Source: Candidatus Geoarchaeota archaeon
GTDB lineage: Archaea; Thermoproteota; Thermoprotei; Gearchaeales; WAQG01
Length of the DNA: 16,934 bases
Reading direction: 5' to 3'
Assembly: GCA_015520395.1 (NCBI GenBank)
Contig: WAQG01000081.1
Coordinates: forward strand, 1 to 16,934
Shown: piece after piece, positions 1 to 6,001 of the stretch
Layout: every line of letters begins with the position of its first letter
How positions within the stretch are numbered: position 1 is the first letter of the stretch
The notes under the pieces: model-generated
The model's input: only the letters and a program-made list of their open reading frames with translations
Told to the model about the DNA's origin: nothing
Database searches by the model: none
Program-made: the position numbers and the translations under genes

Positions 1-84
1 CCTTGTTAAGGCGCCTAGATACGCTTCTCTCTTCTTGGCGCAGATGATAGTTCCTTCACAGTTCAGATTTGCCATGCTCTTCAC
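1..84 (-). CDS. Possible 5' fragment of an unrecognised gene running off the left edge
   Basis: A minus-strand frame opens after a stop near position 121 and stays open to position 1. It could start at GTG 84 or ATG 75 (MANLNCEGTIICAKKREAYL from the ATG). It lies about 80 nt downstream of the XPF stop on the same strand, so it could be the next gene of that transcript. Only about 28 codons are visible, I recognise no family, and I see no clear TATA box. A plus-strand frame covering 2-238 is also open to the left edge and competes with it. The call is weak. Confidence 0.22.
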   Translation of the reverse strand, partial: MKSMANLNCEGTIICAKKREAYLGALTR

Positions 85-163
85 GGTGATATTGCTATTG
101 GTCGAGGTTCCAGCAGACTTCTACGCTGGCATTCAGTACATCTCAACTAGGAGCAGCCTTTCC

Positions 164-886
164 TCAGGGCTTCTTAAGGGCGCCTTTACCGGATTTGTCC
201 TCTCCTCTCTCTCCGTCTTTGCCAAGATTGGATTTTAAAGCCCTTCTCGACTTATATGGCTGGTGAAGAACCTCAAGTATTTTTTCCGCCCGCCTCCTCC
301 CAACAATGAGCTCAAGCTCAACCGGCCTTGCGGTAAAGATAGCCCTTACCGTGCCGAAGTGCTCTAAAAGCCTTTTTGCGAGCTTAGGTCCGATGCCGGG
401 TAGCCCCTGCACTAGGAAAAGCTGCTTCTCTCTTAGCGTGTAGAGCCTGGGTTTTGCCCTTACTATCTCGACCCTCTCAGCTTTTTCACTGTCCTTCTCG
501 ACGAGCAGCCTTATCAGTTCGGCTGTTTCAACGTAGCTGGGCGTGGAGATTATTGAGATGGGGTGGTCAACTATGAGCCTTGCAACGGCGCCCCAGATCG
601 CCCTGGGGCGGTGGGTGAGGAGGAGTGCCTCCTCAAGCCCTCCTTCAACGATCAGCACAGGTCTTTTATAAGCCTCGGCAAGCCTCCTTGCCTGGTCGAA
701 AAGCCTTCCATCGTATATCGAGGCTAGGAAGTCCTCGCTTGTCTTTCTTTCTATCCCGATCCTGTTGCTGAGCGTCGAGTAGTCTCCCACCTTTAACTCT
801 GTGAAATATACACCTACGCCCAACTCCCTGAGCTTTTCAGGAACCCCCGAGCCCCTCTCCCTATGATCAACCTTCACTACCACCAT
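164..886 (-). CDS. xpf: XPF/ERCC4-type structure-specific DNA endonuclease (short, helicase-free form)
   Basis: An ERCC4 nuclease domain is followed by a tandem helix-hairpin-helix domain, the layout of the roughly 230-aa crenarchaeal XPF that cuts 3' flaps, nicked forks and similar branched DNA as a dimer. Counting from the GTG at 889, the catalytic signature is visible as VDHRE (7-11), GDY (35-37) and IERKTSED (46-53), the family's GDX(n)ERKX3D motif. The HhH region spans about 156-206, with LPGIGPK and VGRRRAEKI. There is no SF2 helicase domain, unlike euryarchaeal Hef. The C-terminal 30 residues are a charged Lys/Gly/Glu tail; I see no PCNA-binding QxxLxxFF motif, which crenarchaeal XPF usually has. 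GTG 889 or ATG 886 could start it; both follow a GAGGT ribosome-binding site, and both overlap the end of the upstream PTPS-like gene, so the two are probably co-translated. Confidence 0.88.
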   Translation of the reverse strand: MVVVKVDHRERGSGVPEKLRELGVGVYFTELKVGDYSTLSNRIGIERKTSEDFLASIYDGRLFDQARRLAEAYKRPVLIVEGGLEEALLLTHRPRAIWGAVARLIVDHPISIISTPSYVETAELIRLLVEKDSEKAERVEIVRAKPRLYTLREKQLFLVQGLPGIGPKLAKRLLEHFGTVRAIFTARPVELELIVGRRRAEKILEVLHQPYKSRRALKSNLGKDGERGEDKSGKGALKKP

Positions 887-1325
887 CACAGATTACCTCG
901 ACCCTAGCTCCCAGACGCGCTCCTTCATGAAGCTCAACCTCTATACTGCTGCACCTCCCTATCTTAAATGATAGGGTCTTCGCTATTATGAGCGCTATCA
1001 TCTCGATCGTTGGTTCACCATCCACAACCACCACTGTTTCGGCAGGTAGCCTTAAAAAATACTTGCCACACGCAACCTCAACCTCCTCGCCCATACTCTT
1101 CACAGCATAGTCCGGGACTACAACCTTATTCCTGAACATCGCTACAACCTCCTCCAAGGCCTTCCTTAAGAGTCCGAGATCCACGACTACACCTCCCTCT
1201 AGCCGCCCTGAAACGTAGACCCTTACTATTGAGGTATGTCCCCTTAGAGGCGAGTTTGGCCTGAGGCGTGGGATTAGGTGGACGAAGTCGAAGTCTGTTT
1301 GAGCAAATACCTCAGCCCGCATCAT
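867..1325 (-). CDS. Divergent 6-pyruvoyl-tetrahydropterin synthase / QueD-fold protein
   Basis: This is about 152 aa with the T-fold layout of the PTPS/6-carboxytetrahydropterin synthase family: a first strand ending in FDFVH, then RGHTSIVRVYVSG (family HGHxYxxxVxxxG), then GVVVDLGLLRKAL (family GMVxDFxxLK), a PTIEMIA motif near the substrate-binding Glu, and a C-terminal ELHEGARLGARV strand (family VWETPTxxAEY). Two expected active-site features are changed. The HGH zinc pair reads RGH, and the catalytic Cys four residues before it is Asn. Function is therefore uncertain; the family acts in pterin, queuosine/archaeosine and folate-like pathways. The frame extends upstream to GTG 1364, but ATG 1325 or 1322 is preferred because a TATA-like CCTTAAAC lies about 25-27 nt upstream and would fall inside the longer version. 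It overlaps the start of xpf. Confidence 0.62.
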   Translation of the reverse strand: MMRAEVFAQTDFDFVHLIPRLRPNSPLRGHTSIVRVYVSGRLEGGVVVDLGLLRKALEEVVAMFRNKVVVPDYAVKSMGEEVEVACGKYFLRLPAETVVVVDGEPTIEMIALIIAKTLSFKIGRCSSIEVELHEGARLGARVEVICDGGSEG

Positions 1326-1345
1326 GCTTAATAGGCTGTGGCAAG

Positions 1346-1353
1346 CCTTAAAC
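1346..1353. promoter_or_regulatory. TATA-like element possibly shared by divergent PTPS-like and GTP cyclohydrolase III-like genes
   Basis: CCTTAAAC reads as a usable archaeal TATA box in both directions (GTTTAAGG on the minus strand). Its centre is about 25-28 nt from the minus-strand ATGs at 1325/1322 and about 29-32 nt from the plus-strand ATGs at 1379/1382, the spacing expected for leaderless or nearly leaderless transcripts. This is inferred from spacing only. Confidence 0.38.
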
Positions 1354-1378
1354 ATCGCGTTCACTTAACTATATTCTG

Positions 1379-1801
1379 ATGATGGGTTGCGTTGTTATTA
1401 TGGATCTGGACAGGTTTAGGGAGCTTGTTAAGGTTAGGGGCTGGAGCGAGTACACCCCTAACCCTGTTACCGGTAGGCTGACGGAGCTTGTCCAGCAATT
1501 CGTGCTTAAGTGGTTCGCAGTGGTGATCTATGGCCTTGACCCTGAGAGGGGAACGGAAGAGGTCGTTCTTGAGCTTCCGGGCGTTAAGTTCGAGGCGATC
1601 GAGGAGGATTTGAGAAAAATAATAGATGAGATTAGGGGCCTGGGGGCATCGATAAGCATTGGTGTTTCCTACGGGCTTGTTACTGGCAGAGAGGCGCTCA
1701 CGCGGAGGGAGGCTTACTACGGCACGCCCACTAGGAGGAGGGCGGTTAGGGCTTTGAGGGAGGCTAAGAGGATGGGGGGTGGAAAAATCATTTTCAAATA
1801 G
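1379..1801 (+). CDS. Half-size GTP cyclohydrolase III-like / nucleotide-cyclase-fold (PALM) protein
   Basis: A 140-aa single-domain protein. VVIMDLDRF (5-13) looks like the first strand of a PALM/GGDEF-type cyclase fold, with Asp9 and Asp11 placed like metal-binding residues. It is followed by YTPNP (25-29), a motif shared with the N-terminal half of archaeal GTP cyclohydrolase III, which opens GTP to a formylaminopyrimidine for riboflavin/F420 precursors. SISIGVSYG (91-99) and AVRALREAKRMGGGKIIF (122-139) match the last strands and helix of the fold. Canonical GTP cyclohydrolase III is about 250-270 aa with two copies of this fold and a GGDN motif in the second; only one copy is present here, and the GGD(E/N) loop is replaced by DPERGTEEVV (54-63). 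It could dimerise to rebuild the enzyme or do something else. It diverges from the PTPS-like gene. Its stop abuts the stop of the next gene. Start is ATG 1379 or 1382. Confidence 0.5.
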   Translation: MMGCVVIMDLDRFRELVKVRGWSEYTPNPVTGRLTELVQQFVLKWFAVVIYGLDPERGTEEVVLELPGVKFEAIEEDLRKIIDEIRGLGASISIGVSYGLVTGREALTRREAYYGTPTRRRAVRALREAKRMGGGKIIFK

Positions 1802-3517
1802 CTACTTTTTTAAGAAGGGCTCGTACATCTCCCCGTATAGTGGGTGGCTCTCAAGCTTTTTAACATCCCTCTTGTATTTTGCTGCCATCCCTATGGTGTG
1901 GGCTCCCTTCTCAACGGCCCACTGTTCGAGTGGTATCTTGTACTTCTCCTGAACGTAGTCCCTATATATGTCGTTAAGGACGTTAAAGGTGCAGAACGGA
2001 ACTATCCTGCCGTCTGGCATGAGGTAATGTATGTTACACCTCATAACCCTGGCGACATCGTAGTTGTAAAGATCCATGAAGTGCATCATTCCGAGGTAGA
2101 GCATCTTGTAGTGAAGCTCGCCAAGGGCGTCGTAGTTTCTTCTTAGGAATATGTTGTAGATCAGCCTCCATATCTTAAGATCCTTTGGGGCCTTCTCACT
2201 AATTATGAATTTTTTAAGATTGAAGAGCAGTTTTGTCCCAACTATGTACTTGCTTCTGCCCGACTGTAGCTCCTCGGTCTTCTCCTGGAGATAGCTAAAG
2301 AGACCCTCTATGTCTATGAACTCTGTTATTGGTATGAAACGCTTAATGTTTTTCCCATCCCTCTCGACATAGACATAAGTTGCCATGCCGCAGGCGGGGT
2401 GGTTGGTCATTTCAAACTGTTTCTTTTGAGTCAGTGCCTCAACAAATCTGGAGAAGGCTACGGTGCAGGGCACAGGGTACCATGCATACTTACCTATCTG
2501 CCCATCCGTCTGCTCTTCAACCAGCTTTATGACGTCTGGAATCGTAACTCTAAGCGCCTCTCTCTCCCTCTTCTTGGCCATCCCAGTTATGCTTATTGGC
2601 TGAAAATTCACGCCTCTGACAATATCCATATTCATAGCTGCGAATCTTATTATGTCACCCAGCTCATGGGTATTCACACCCTTGATAACAGTTGGGACTA
2701 GAACTACGCTTGTCATCCCAGCCTTCCTAAAAGCATCAAAGATCAGGGGGATTTCCCAATGGTTCTTGGGGTTAGTCCTGGGGGTAACTCCGTCGAAGCT
2801 AAGATACACGGTGTTAACACCTGCTTCCCTAAGTTTCCTTGCCAGCTCGACTCCACCAGGCTTTATGAACCTAATGCCATGTGTGTTAAGCTGAATATGC
2901 CTCACACCCTTCCTCTTGAGAAGCTTAACTATCTCTACAAGATCGTCTCTCATCGTTGGCTCCCCGCCAGTTATCTGCACGGCCATCGTGACGCCCTGTT
3001 TGGCTAGCTGATCTATCATCGCCTCAATCTGCTCGAGGGTCGGCTCATAGACGTATCCAGCCCTCTCCGCATAGTAGAAACAGTACCAGCACGTCAAATC
3101 ACACCTATTAGTTACCACCAGGTTTGCTAAAGCCGTGTGGCTTAGGTGTATTGGGCAGAGGCCACAGGTGAATGGGCATGGAGCCTTCACATCGATATAA
3201 TGATGTGGGACGCCTCTTCCAAGAATGTCCCATTTTATTGCCCTGTAGTACAACTCGGCATCGCCCCAGTATACCTCCTCTACCTCGCCGTGCTCCGGAC
3301 ACTCCTTCCTTATCCATATCTTTCCATCTCTCTCAAAGATGACAGCCGGGAGGAGCCGATAACATACTGGGCAGACACTAAGGGTTGACCTAACGAACTT
3401 CTCTCCTGGCCTTAACCTCGATCTTGGCCCTCCAATCTTTATCTCCCTTCCTGCAATTTTCACAATGCCCGCGCGGTAAACCGGCTCCTCGACCACCGGC
3501 TTCTCGACTGTTACCAT
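1802..3517 (-). CDS. tes: Radical SAM tetraether lipid synthase (Tes, MJ0619-like)
   Basis: A 571-aa radical SAM protein with the Cys arrangement of the archaeal enzymes that join the phytanyl tails of two archaeol lipids into macrocyclic/tetraether (GDGT) membrane lipids. An N-terminal rubredoxin-like part contains CPVC (49-52) and CPEHG (73-77). CPFTCGLC (114-121) follows, a second cluster motif characteristic of this subfamily. The radical SAM CxxxCxxC is CDLTCWYC (139-146), and GGEPT (184-188) is the SAM-binding motif. Further cysteines at 351, 376, 494 and 509 may bind an auxiliary cluster. Length and motif order fit the Tes group rather than a generic MoaA/PqqE protein. The ATG at 3517 has TATA-like sequence 25-40 nt upstream. 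It is convergent with, and directly abuts, the GTP cyclohydrolase III-like gene. The exact product (GDGT or macrocyclic archaeol) is inferred from family. Confidence 0.8.
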   Translation of the reverse strand: MVTVEKPVVEEPVYRAGIVKIAGREIKIGGPRSRLRPGEKFVRSTLSVCPVCYRLLPAVIFERDGKIWIRKECPEHGEVEEVYWGDAELYYRAIKWDILGRGVPHHYIDVKAPCPFTCGLCPIHLSHTALANLVVTNRCDLTCWYCFYYAERAGYVYEPTLEQIEAMIDQLAKQGVTMAVQITGGEPTMRDDLVEIVKLLKRKGVRHIQLNTHGIRFIKPGGVELARKLREAGVNTVYLSFDGVTPRTNPKNHWEIPLIFDAFRKAGMTSVVLVPTVIKGVNTHELGDIIRFAAMNMDIVRGVNFQPISITGMAKKREREALRVTIPDVIKLVEEQTDGQIGKYAWYPVPCTVAFSRFVEALTQKKQFEMTNHPACGMATYVYVERDGKNIKRFIPITEFIDIEGLFSYLQEKTEELQSGRSKYIVGTKLLFNLKKFIISEKAPKDLKIWRLIYNIFLRRNYDALGELHYKMLYLGMMHFMDLYNYDVARVMRCNIHYLMPDGRIVPFCTFNVLNDIYRDYVQEKYKIPLEQWAVEKGAHTIGMAAKYKRDVKKLESHPLYGEMYEPFLKK

Positions 3518-3543
3518 GCGTATGCGCCTCTGCCGTAGATGGG

Positions 3544-3560
3544 CATTATAATCATATAAA
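3544..3560 (-). promoter_or_regulatory. AT-rich promoter of the tetraether synthase gene
   Basis: On the minus strand this reads TTTATATGATTATAATG, giving two overlapping candidate TATA boxes centred about 30 and 39 nt before the ATG at 3517. Either would produce a very short or absent 5' leader. The 119 bp between this gene and the next contain no other open frame I would defend. Confidence 0.4.
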
Positions 3561-3636
3561 CCTTATTAGAGGGCAGGCTTATCCATCGAGAAAATGCCGT
3601 AAATTCCGTTATCAACTATAGAAATTGGGTGAAAAA

Positions 3637-3864
3637 CTATGGAGCAATATTAAATCTCGTGATAATCTCTGTTAATATGGCGAGTATTAGTGCGCCTATA
3701 ACCATCTTTCTTCCCTTATATGGTGAAAAACCTGAAAACCAAGCGATTGAACCAGCCAATCCAAGCACCAGGTAGAGGATTCGGGCAAGCGATATAAGGA
3801 TATAGTAGGCCTTGACAAGCGTGTGTTTGAGCGTAGCGTAAGCCTCCTCTGAAACCCTATCCAC
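3637..3864 (-). CDS. Small two-helix, VirB2/CedA1-pilin-like membrane protein (body of an interrupted gene)
   Basis: 75 codons from a GTG. An amphipathic segment (about 1-18) precedes two hydrophobic helices, roughly residues 19-42 and 52-68, joined by a short polar loop FSPYKGRKM. A two-helix hairpin with a basic Gly-Arg-Lys loop is the plan of VirB2/TrbC pilins and of the archaeal DNA-import pilin CedA1; I infer that resemblance from architecture, not from a search. The same frame stays open upstream of the GTG for 17 more codons (including NQTQDSPFKWLRDL) back to a single TGA at 3918-3916. Beyond that it continues as a 23-codon signal-peptide-like segment. The likely ancestral gene is therefore 3637-3987 with one nonsense codon. 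Translation from GTG 3864 would give a protein without its signal peptide. Confidence 0.5.
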   Translation of the reverse strand: MDRVSEEAYATLKHTLVKAYYILISLARILYLVLGLAGSIAWFSGFSPYKGRKMVIGALILAILTEIITRFNIAP

Positions 3865-3915
3865 CAGGTCTCGAAGCCACTTAAACGGGCTATCCTGGGT
3901 TTGATTAGCGTTCTC

Positions 3916-3987
3916 TCAGTACGCCTTATGCGACGATATTGTTATCATTGCGACCAATATAAGAATTACTAGTATGGCTCTCCTCAT
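3916..3987 (-). pseudogene. Signal-peptide segment of the pilin-like gene, ended by an in-frame TGA
   Basis: ATG 3987 opens MRRAILVILILVAMITISS and ends in HKAY followed by TGA: two arginines, a long hydrophobic core and a polar end, the pattern of a Sec signal peptide. It is in exactly the same frame as the downstream membrane-protein ORF, with no other stop between. A TATA-like box sits 29 nt upstream of this ATG, so transcription seems set up for a gene starting here. One base change in the TGA would restore a protein of about 116 aa. It could be a true nonsense mutation, a sequencing error, or a recoded codon. Selenocysteine is unlikely given the position in a signal peptide. Confidence 0.5.
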
Positions 3988-4011
3988 GTCTACCTATTTC
4001 TTATCGAGCTG

Positions 4012-4020
4012 ATATTTTTA
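4012..4020 (-). promoter_or_regulatory. TATA box of the pilin-like gene
   Basis: The minus strand reads AAAAATATC here, centred 29 nt upstream of the ATG at 3987, the normal distance for a leaderless archaeal transcript. Its presence argues that the gene begins at 3987, upstream of the TGA. Confidence 0.4.
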
Positions 4021-4104
4021 GTCCCACTGTAGAGATATATACAGTTTTAGCCTGGGACCACTAGATGCTCGTAGCAAAGCTGACAAGCTCCGCCTTCAGG
4101 GTGG
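4021..4104. other. Structured non-coding patch: bulged stem-loop plus IS200/IS605-end-like hairpin
   Basis: GTCCCA (4021-4026) pairs with TGGGAC (4053-4058), and immediately inside it CTGTA (4027-4031) pairs with TACAG (4040-4044), leaving an 8-nt loop and an 8-nt bulge TTTTAGCC on the 3' side. About 30 nt later CCGCC (4090-4094) pairs with GGTGG (4100-4104) across TTCAG. AAGCTCCGCCTTCAGGGTGG resembles the right-end hairpin of IS200/IS605 elements (typically AAGCCCCGCCTTCAGGGCGGGG), so this may be the decayed end of such an element or a small palindromic derivative. No transposase or TnpB is present. It fills most of the 170-bp gap between two divergent genes. Confidence 0.3.
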
Positions 4105-4132
4105 GAAGAGGGCCGGTCTGGGAGGGGAACTG

Positions 4133-4140
4133 TATTTATT
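4133..4140 (+). promoter_or_regulatory. TATA box of the speE operon
   Basis: TATTTATT is centred about 23 nt before the ATG at 4159 and 26-29 nt before the in-frame GTGs at 4162 and 4165. This points to a leaderless message and leaves a one- or two-codon doubt about the start. Confidence 0.42.
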
Positions 4141-4158
4141 CTTCAACGCTGTCTTTTA

Positions 4159-5052
4159 ATGGTGGTGTGTAAAGTGGAGCTGAAGTGGCTTAATATGATA
4201 GAGCCTATCTCGAGGAGGTCGTATATAGTGACCCCTATTCTTAAAATCCATGTACTGAAGAGAACTAAGTACCAGGAGGCCGGGGTGCTTGAGCTTGCCG
4301 AGTTCGGGAAATGCCTTGTTCTAGACGGCTATGTTCAGTCGTCCATCGTGGACGAGCACTACTACCATGAAAGCCTGGTTCACCCCGTGATGGTCGCCCA
4401 TGAGGAGCCGAGAAGCGTCCTGATTATAGGTGGTGGAGAAGGGGCCACCCTACGTGAGGTACTCAAACATAATACTGTCCAGCGGGCCGTTATGGTTGAT
4501 ATAGATGGAGAGCTAGTTGAAATAGCAAAGAGGTATCTTAAGGAGTTTCATCAGGGCGCGTTTGACGATCCTAGGGCTGAGGTCGTCATCGAGGATGGAA
4601 GAAAATATGTACTGGAGTCCGAGGAAAAGTTCGATATAATAATTCTCGACCTGGTCGACCCATTCGCAAGCGAGATAGCTACGAAACTCTACACTAGGGA
4701 GTTTTACAGTAAGGTTTTGGAGAGGCTGAATGAGGGCGGCATAATGGTTACCCAGGCAGGATGCTCGTTTTACTATCCTGAAGAATACTTTAGCGTCCTA
4801 AAGGCCATTAAAAGCGTATTCCCAATTGTGAACACGTACGGCCTCTGGGTGCCGGTTTACGGCTACGTGATAAACTTCATAACAGGATCAAAAACTGTAG
4901 ACATCACCAAGCTCACACCCGAAGAGGTGGATCTCCGACTCGCCAAGCGCGGTGTTAAAACTAGGGTCTATAAGGGCAAAACCCACTTAGCCCTCGTTAA
5001 CATGCCCCTGTATGTAAGGGGTGAATACGCTGAGGCTACCGAGGGTGATTGA
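4159..5052 (+). CDS. speE: Polyamine aminopropyltransferase (spermidine/aminopropylagmatine synthase family)
   Basis: 297 aa. It transfers the aminopropyl group of decarboxylated SAM to an amine acceptor (putrescine, agmatine or longer polyamines), releasing methylthioadenosine in the cytosol. Visible motifs: KYQE (37-40), LDGYVQSS (55-62), YYHE (68-71), the SAM-binding glycine loop GGGEGATLRE (91-100), VDID (113-116) contacting the nucleoside, EDGRKY (145-150), and ILDLVDPF (162-169) containing the catalytic Asp residues. The GGGEGATLREVLKH signature and HESLVHP are typical of the thermophilic archaeal/thermospermine-type enzymes, so the acceptor cannot be named. The N-terminal VELKWL matches the strand that begins other archaeal members and supports a start near 4159. 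It is first in an operon; its 3' end overlaps the aIF2B-like gene by 32 nt. Confidence 0.9.
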   Translation: MVVCKVELKWLNMIEPISRRSYIVTPILKIHVLKRTKYQEAGVLELAEFGKCLVLDGYVQSSIVDEHYYHESLVHPVMVAHEEPRSVLIIGGGEGATLREVLKHNTVQRAVMVDIDGELVEIAKRYLKEFHQGAFDDPRAEVVIEDGRKYVLESEEKFDIIILDLVDPFASEIATKLYTREFYSKVLERLNEGGIMVTQAGCSFYYPEEYFSVLKAIKSVFPIVNTYGLWVPVYGYVINFITGSKTVDITKLTPEEVDLRLAKRGVKTRVYKGKTHLALVNMPLYVRGEYAEATEGD

Positions 5053-6001
5053 GGAGACTGTAGAAAAGATAAGAAGTAGGGAGATACACGGATCAACCCT
5101 AGCAGCCCTAAAGGCGCTGGAAGCATTAGAGATAGCCATTGAGGCGCTGAGGGTTGATAGTTCTGAGGAGGCGGTTAAAGCCATAAAAGCCTTTTGCAAG
5201 GCGCTTTACCGGGCAAGGCCCACAAACATAATGCTCATGAACTTCCTCAGACACGTCGTCCGAACAGTTGAAAGATTCGGTGAGACCAGCGTCGATGAGA
5301 TTAAATCCACAGTGAAACTCGAGATAACTCAGCTTCGCGACAATGTGGAGAAAAGCCTTGAGAGGATAGGGATAATAGGTTCTAGGAGGCTGCCTAAAAA
5401 AGCAACGATACTCACTCATAGTATGAGTAGCACGGTCTATGAAATATTGAGCAGAGCTTTAAAAGATGGTAAGGAACTCTCCGTGGTTGTCACTGAGTCG
5501 AGGCCGGACTTCGAGGGAAGGCTTATGGCCTCCAGGTTGCTGAGGCTAGGAATACCAGTCACCCTAACTGTGGATTCAGCCGTCCGCTACTTCATAAAGG
5601 ATGTTGACTTGGTCCTACTTGGGGCTGAGGCGGTAGCCGCGAACGGGGCTGTGGTAAATAAGGTCGGCACCTCGCTGGTTGCCCTAGCAGCACATGAGGC
5701 TAGGGTCAGAGTCTATGTGGCGGCTGGAACCTACAAGTTCAGCCCAGAGACTATGATAGGGATGCCTATTAGAATAGAGTACAGGGATCCCGAGGTCGTC
5801 CTACCCTCCGAGGAAAGGAGGCGCTATGGCCTTGAGGAGGTGAACGTTAGGACTCCCATCTATGATGTCACACCGCCAGAGTATATAGACCTGCTTATCA
5901 CGGAGAGGGGGGTGTTCCCCCCGCAGGCTGCCATACTGATACTGAGGGAGAGTTACGGATGGCCCCATATGGGCTTGGAGCTAGGGTTAGACGACCTCTA
6001 A
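5021..6001 (+). CDS. aIF2B-alpha-like protein of the eIF2B / ribose-1,5-bisphosphate isomerase family
   Basis: 326 aa with the family's N-terminal helical region (VIEETVEKIRSREIHGS, 9-25) and the Rossmann-like half: ALYRARPTNIML (61-72), LTHSMSSTV (131-139), VVVTESRPDFEG (155-166), GAEAVAANGAVVNKVGT (201-217), YDVTPPEYIDLLITERG, PPQAA. The archaeal ribose-1,5-bisphosphate isomerases of the AMP pathway use a Cys in THC and an Asp in GAD. Here these are Ser134 and Glu203, as in eIF2B-alpha. It is therefore more likely a translation-factor-like, nucleotide- or sugar-phosphate-sensing protein than the isomerase; family assignment is firm, role inferred. Start GTG 5021 follows AAGGGG; GTG 5045 is possible but would trim the conserved helix. 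It overlaps the genes on both sides (32 nt with speE, 43 nt with the nucleotidyltransferase). Confidence 0.8.
   Translation: MNTLRLPRVIEETVEKIRSREIHGSTLAALKALEALEIAIEALRVDSSEEAVKAIKAFCKALYRARPTNIMLMNFLRHVVRTVERFGETSVDEIKSTVKLEITQLRDNVEKSLERIGIIGSRRLPKKATILTHSMSSTVYEILSRALKDGKELSVVVTESRPDFEGRLMASRLLRLGIPVTLTVDSAVRYFIKDVDLVLLGAEAVAANGAVVNKVGTSLVALAAHEARVRVYVAAGTYKFSPETMIGMPIRIEYRDPEVVLPSEERRRYGLEEVNVRTPIYDVTPPEYIDLLITERGVFPPQAAILILRESYGWPHMGLELGLDDL

Noticed and set aside
35..238. Plus-strand open frame (open to the left edge) ending inside the XPF gene
   Set aside because: Its last 75 nt lie antisense to the XPF C-terminal tail, its translation matches no family I know, and a minus-strand frame competes for the same bases. 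Not called.
1377..1382. TGATGA, a possible C box of a C/D sRNA
   Set aside because: No D box (CTGA) or D'/C' pair at proper spacing, and it coincides with the tandem ATG start region of a coding gene.
1802..3517. Plus-strand open frames of 65-100 codons inside the radical SAM gene
   Set aside because: They lie antisense to a well-conserved gene, lack family motifs and have no promoter logic.
3916..3918. Selenocysteine reading of the in-frame TGA
   Set aside because: It falls at the end of a signal peptide, not at a redox site, and I see no SECIS-like element; nonsense mutation or sequence error is simpler.
5021..6001. Calling this gene ribose-1,5-bisphosphate isomerase
   Set aside because: Both catalytic residues of that enzyme are replaced (Cys to Ser, Asp to Glu).
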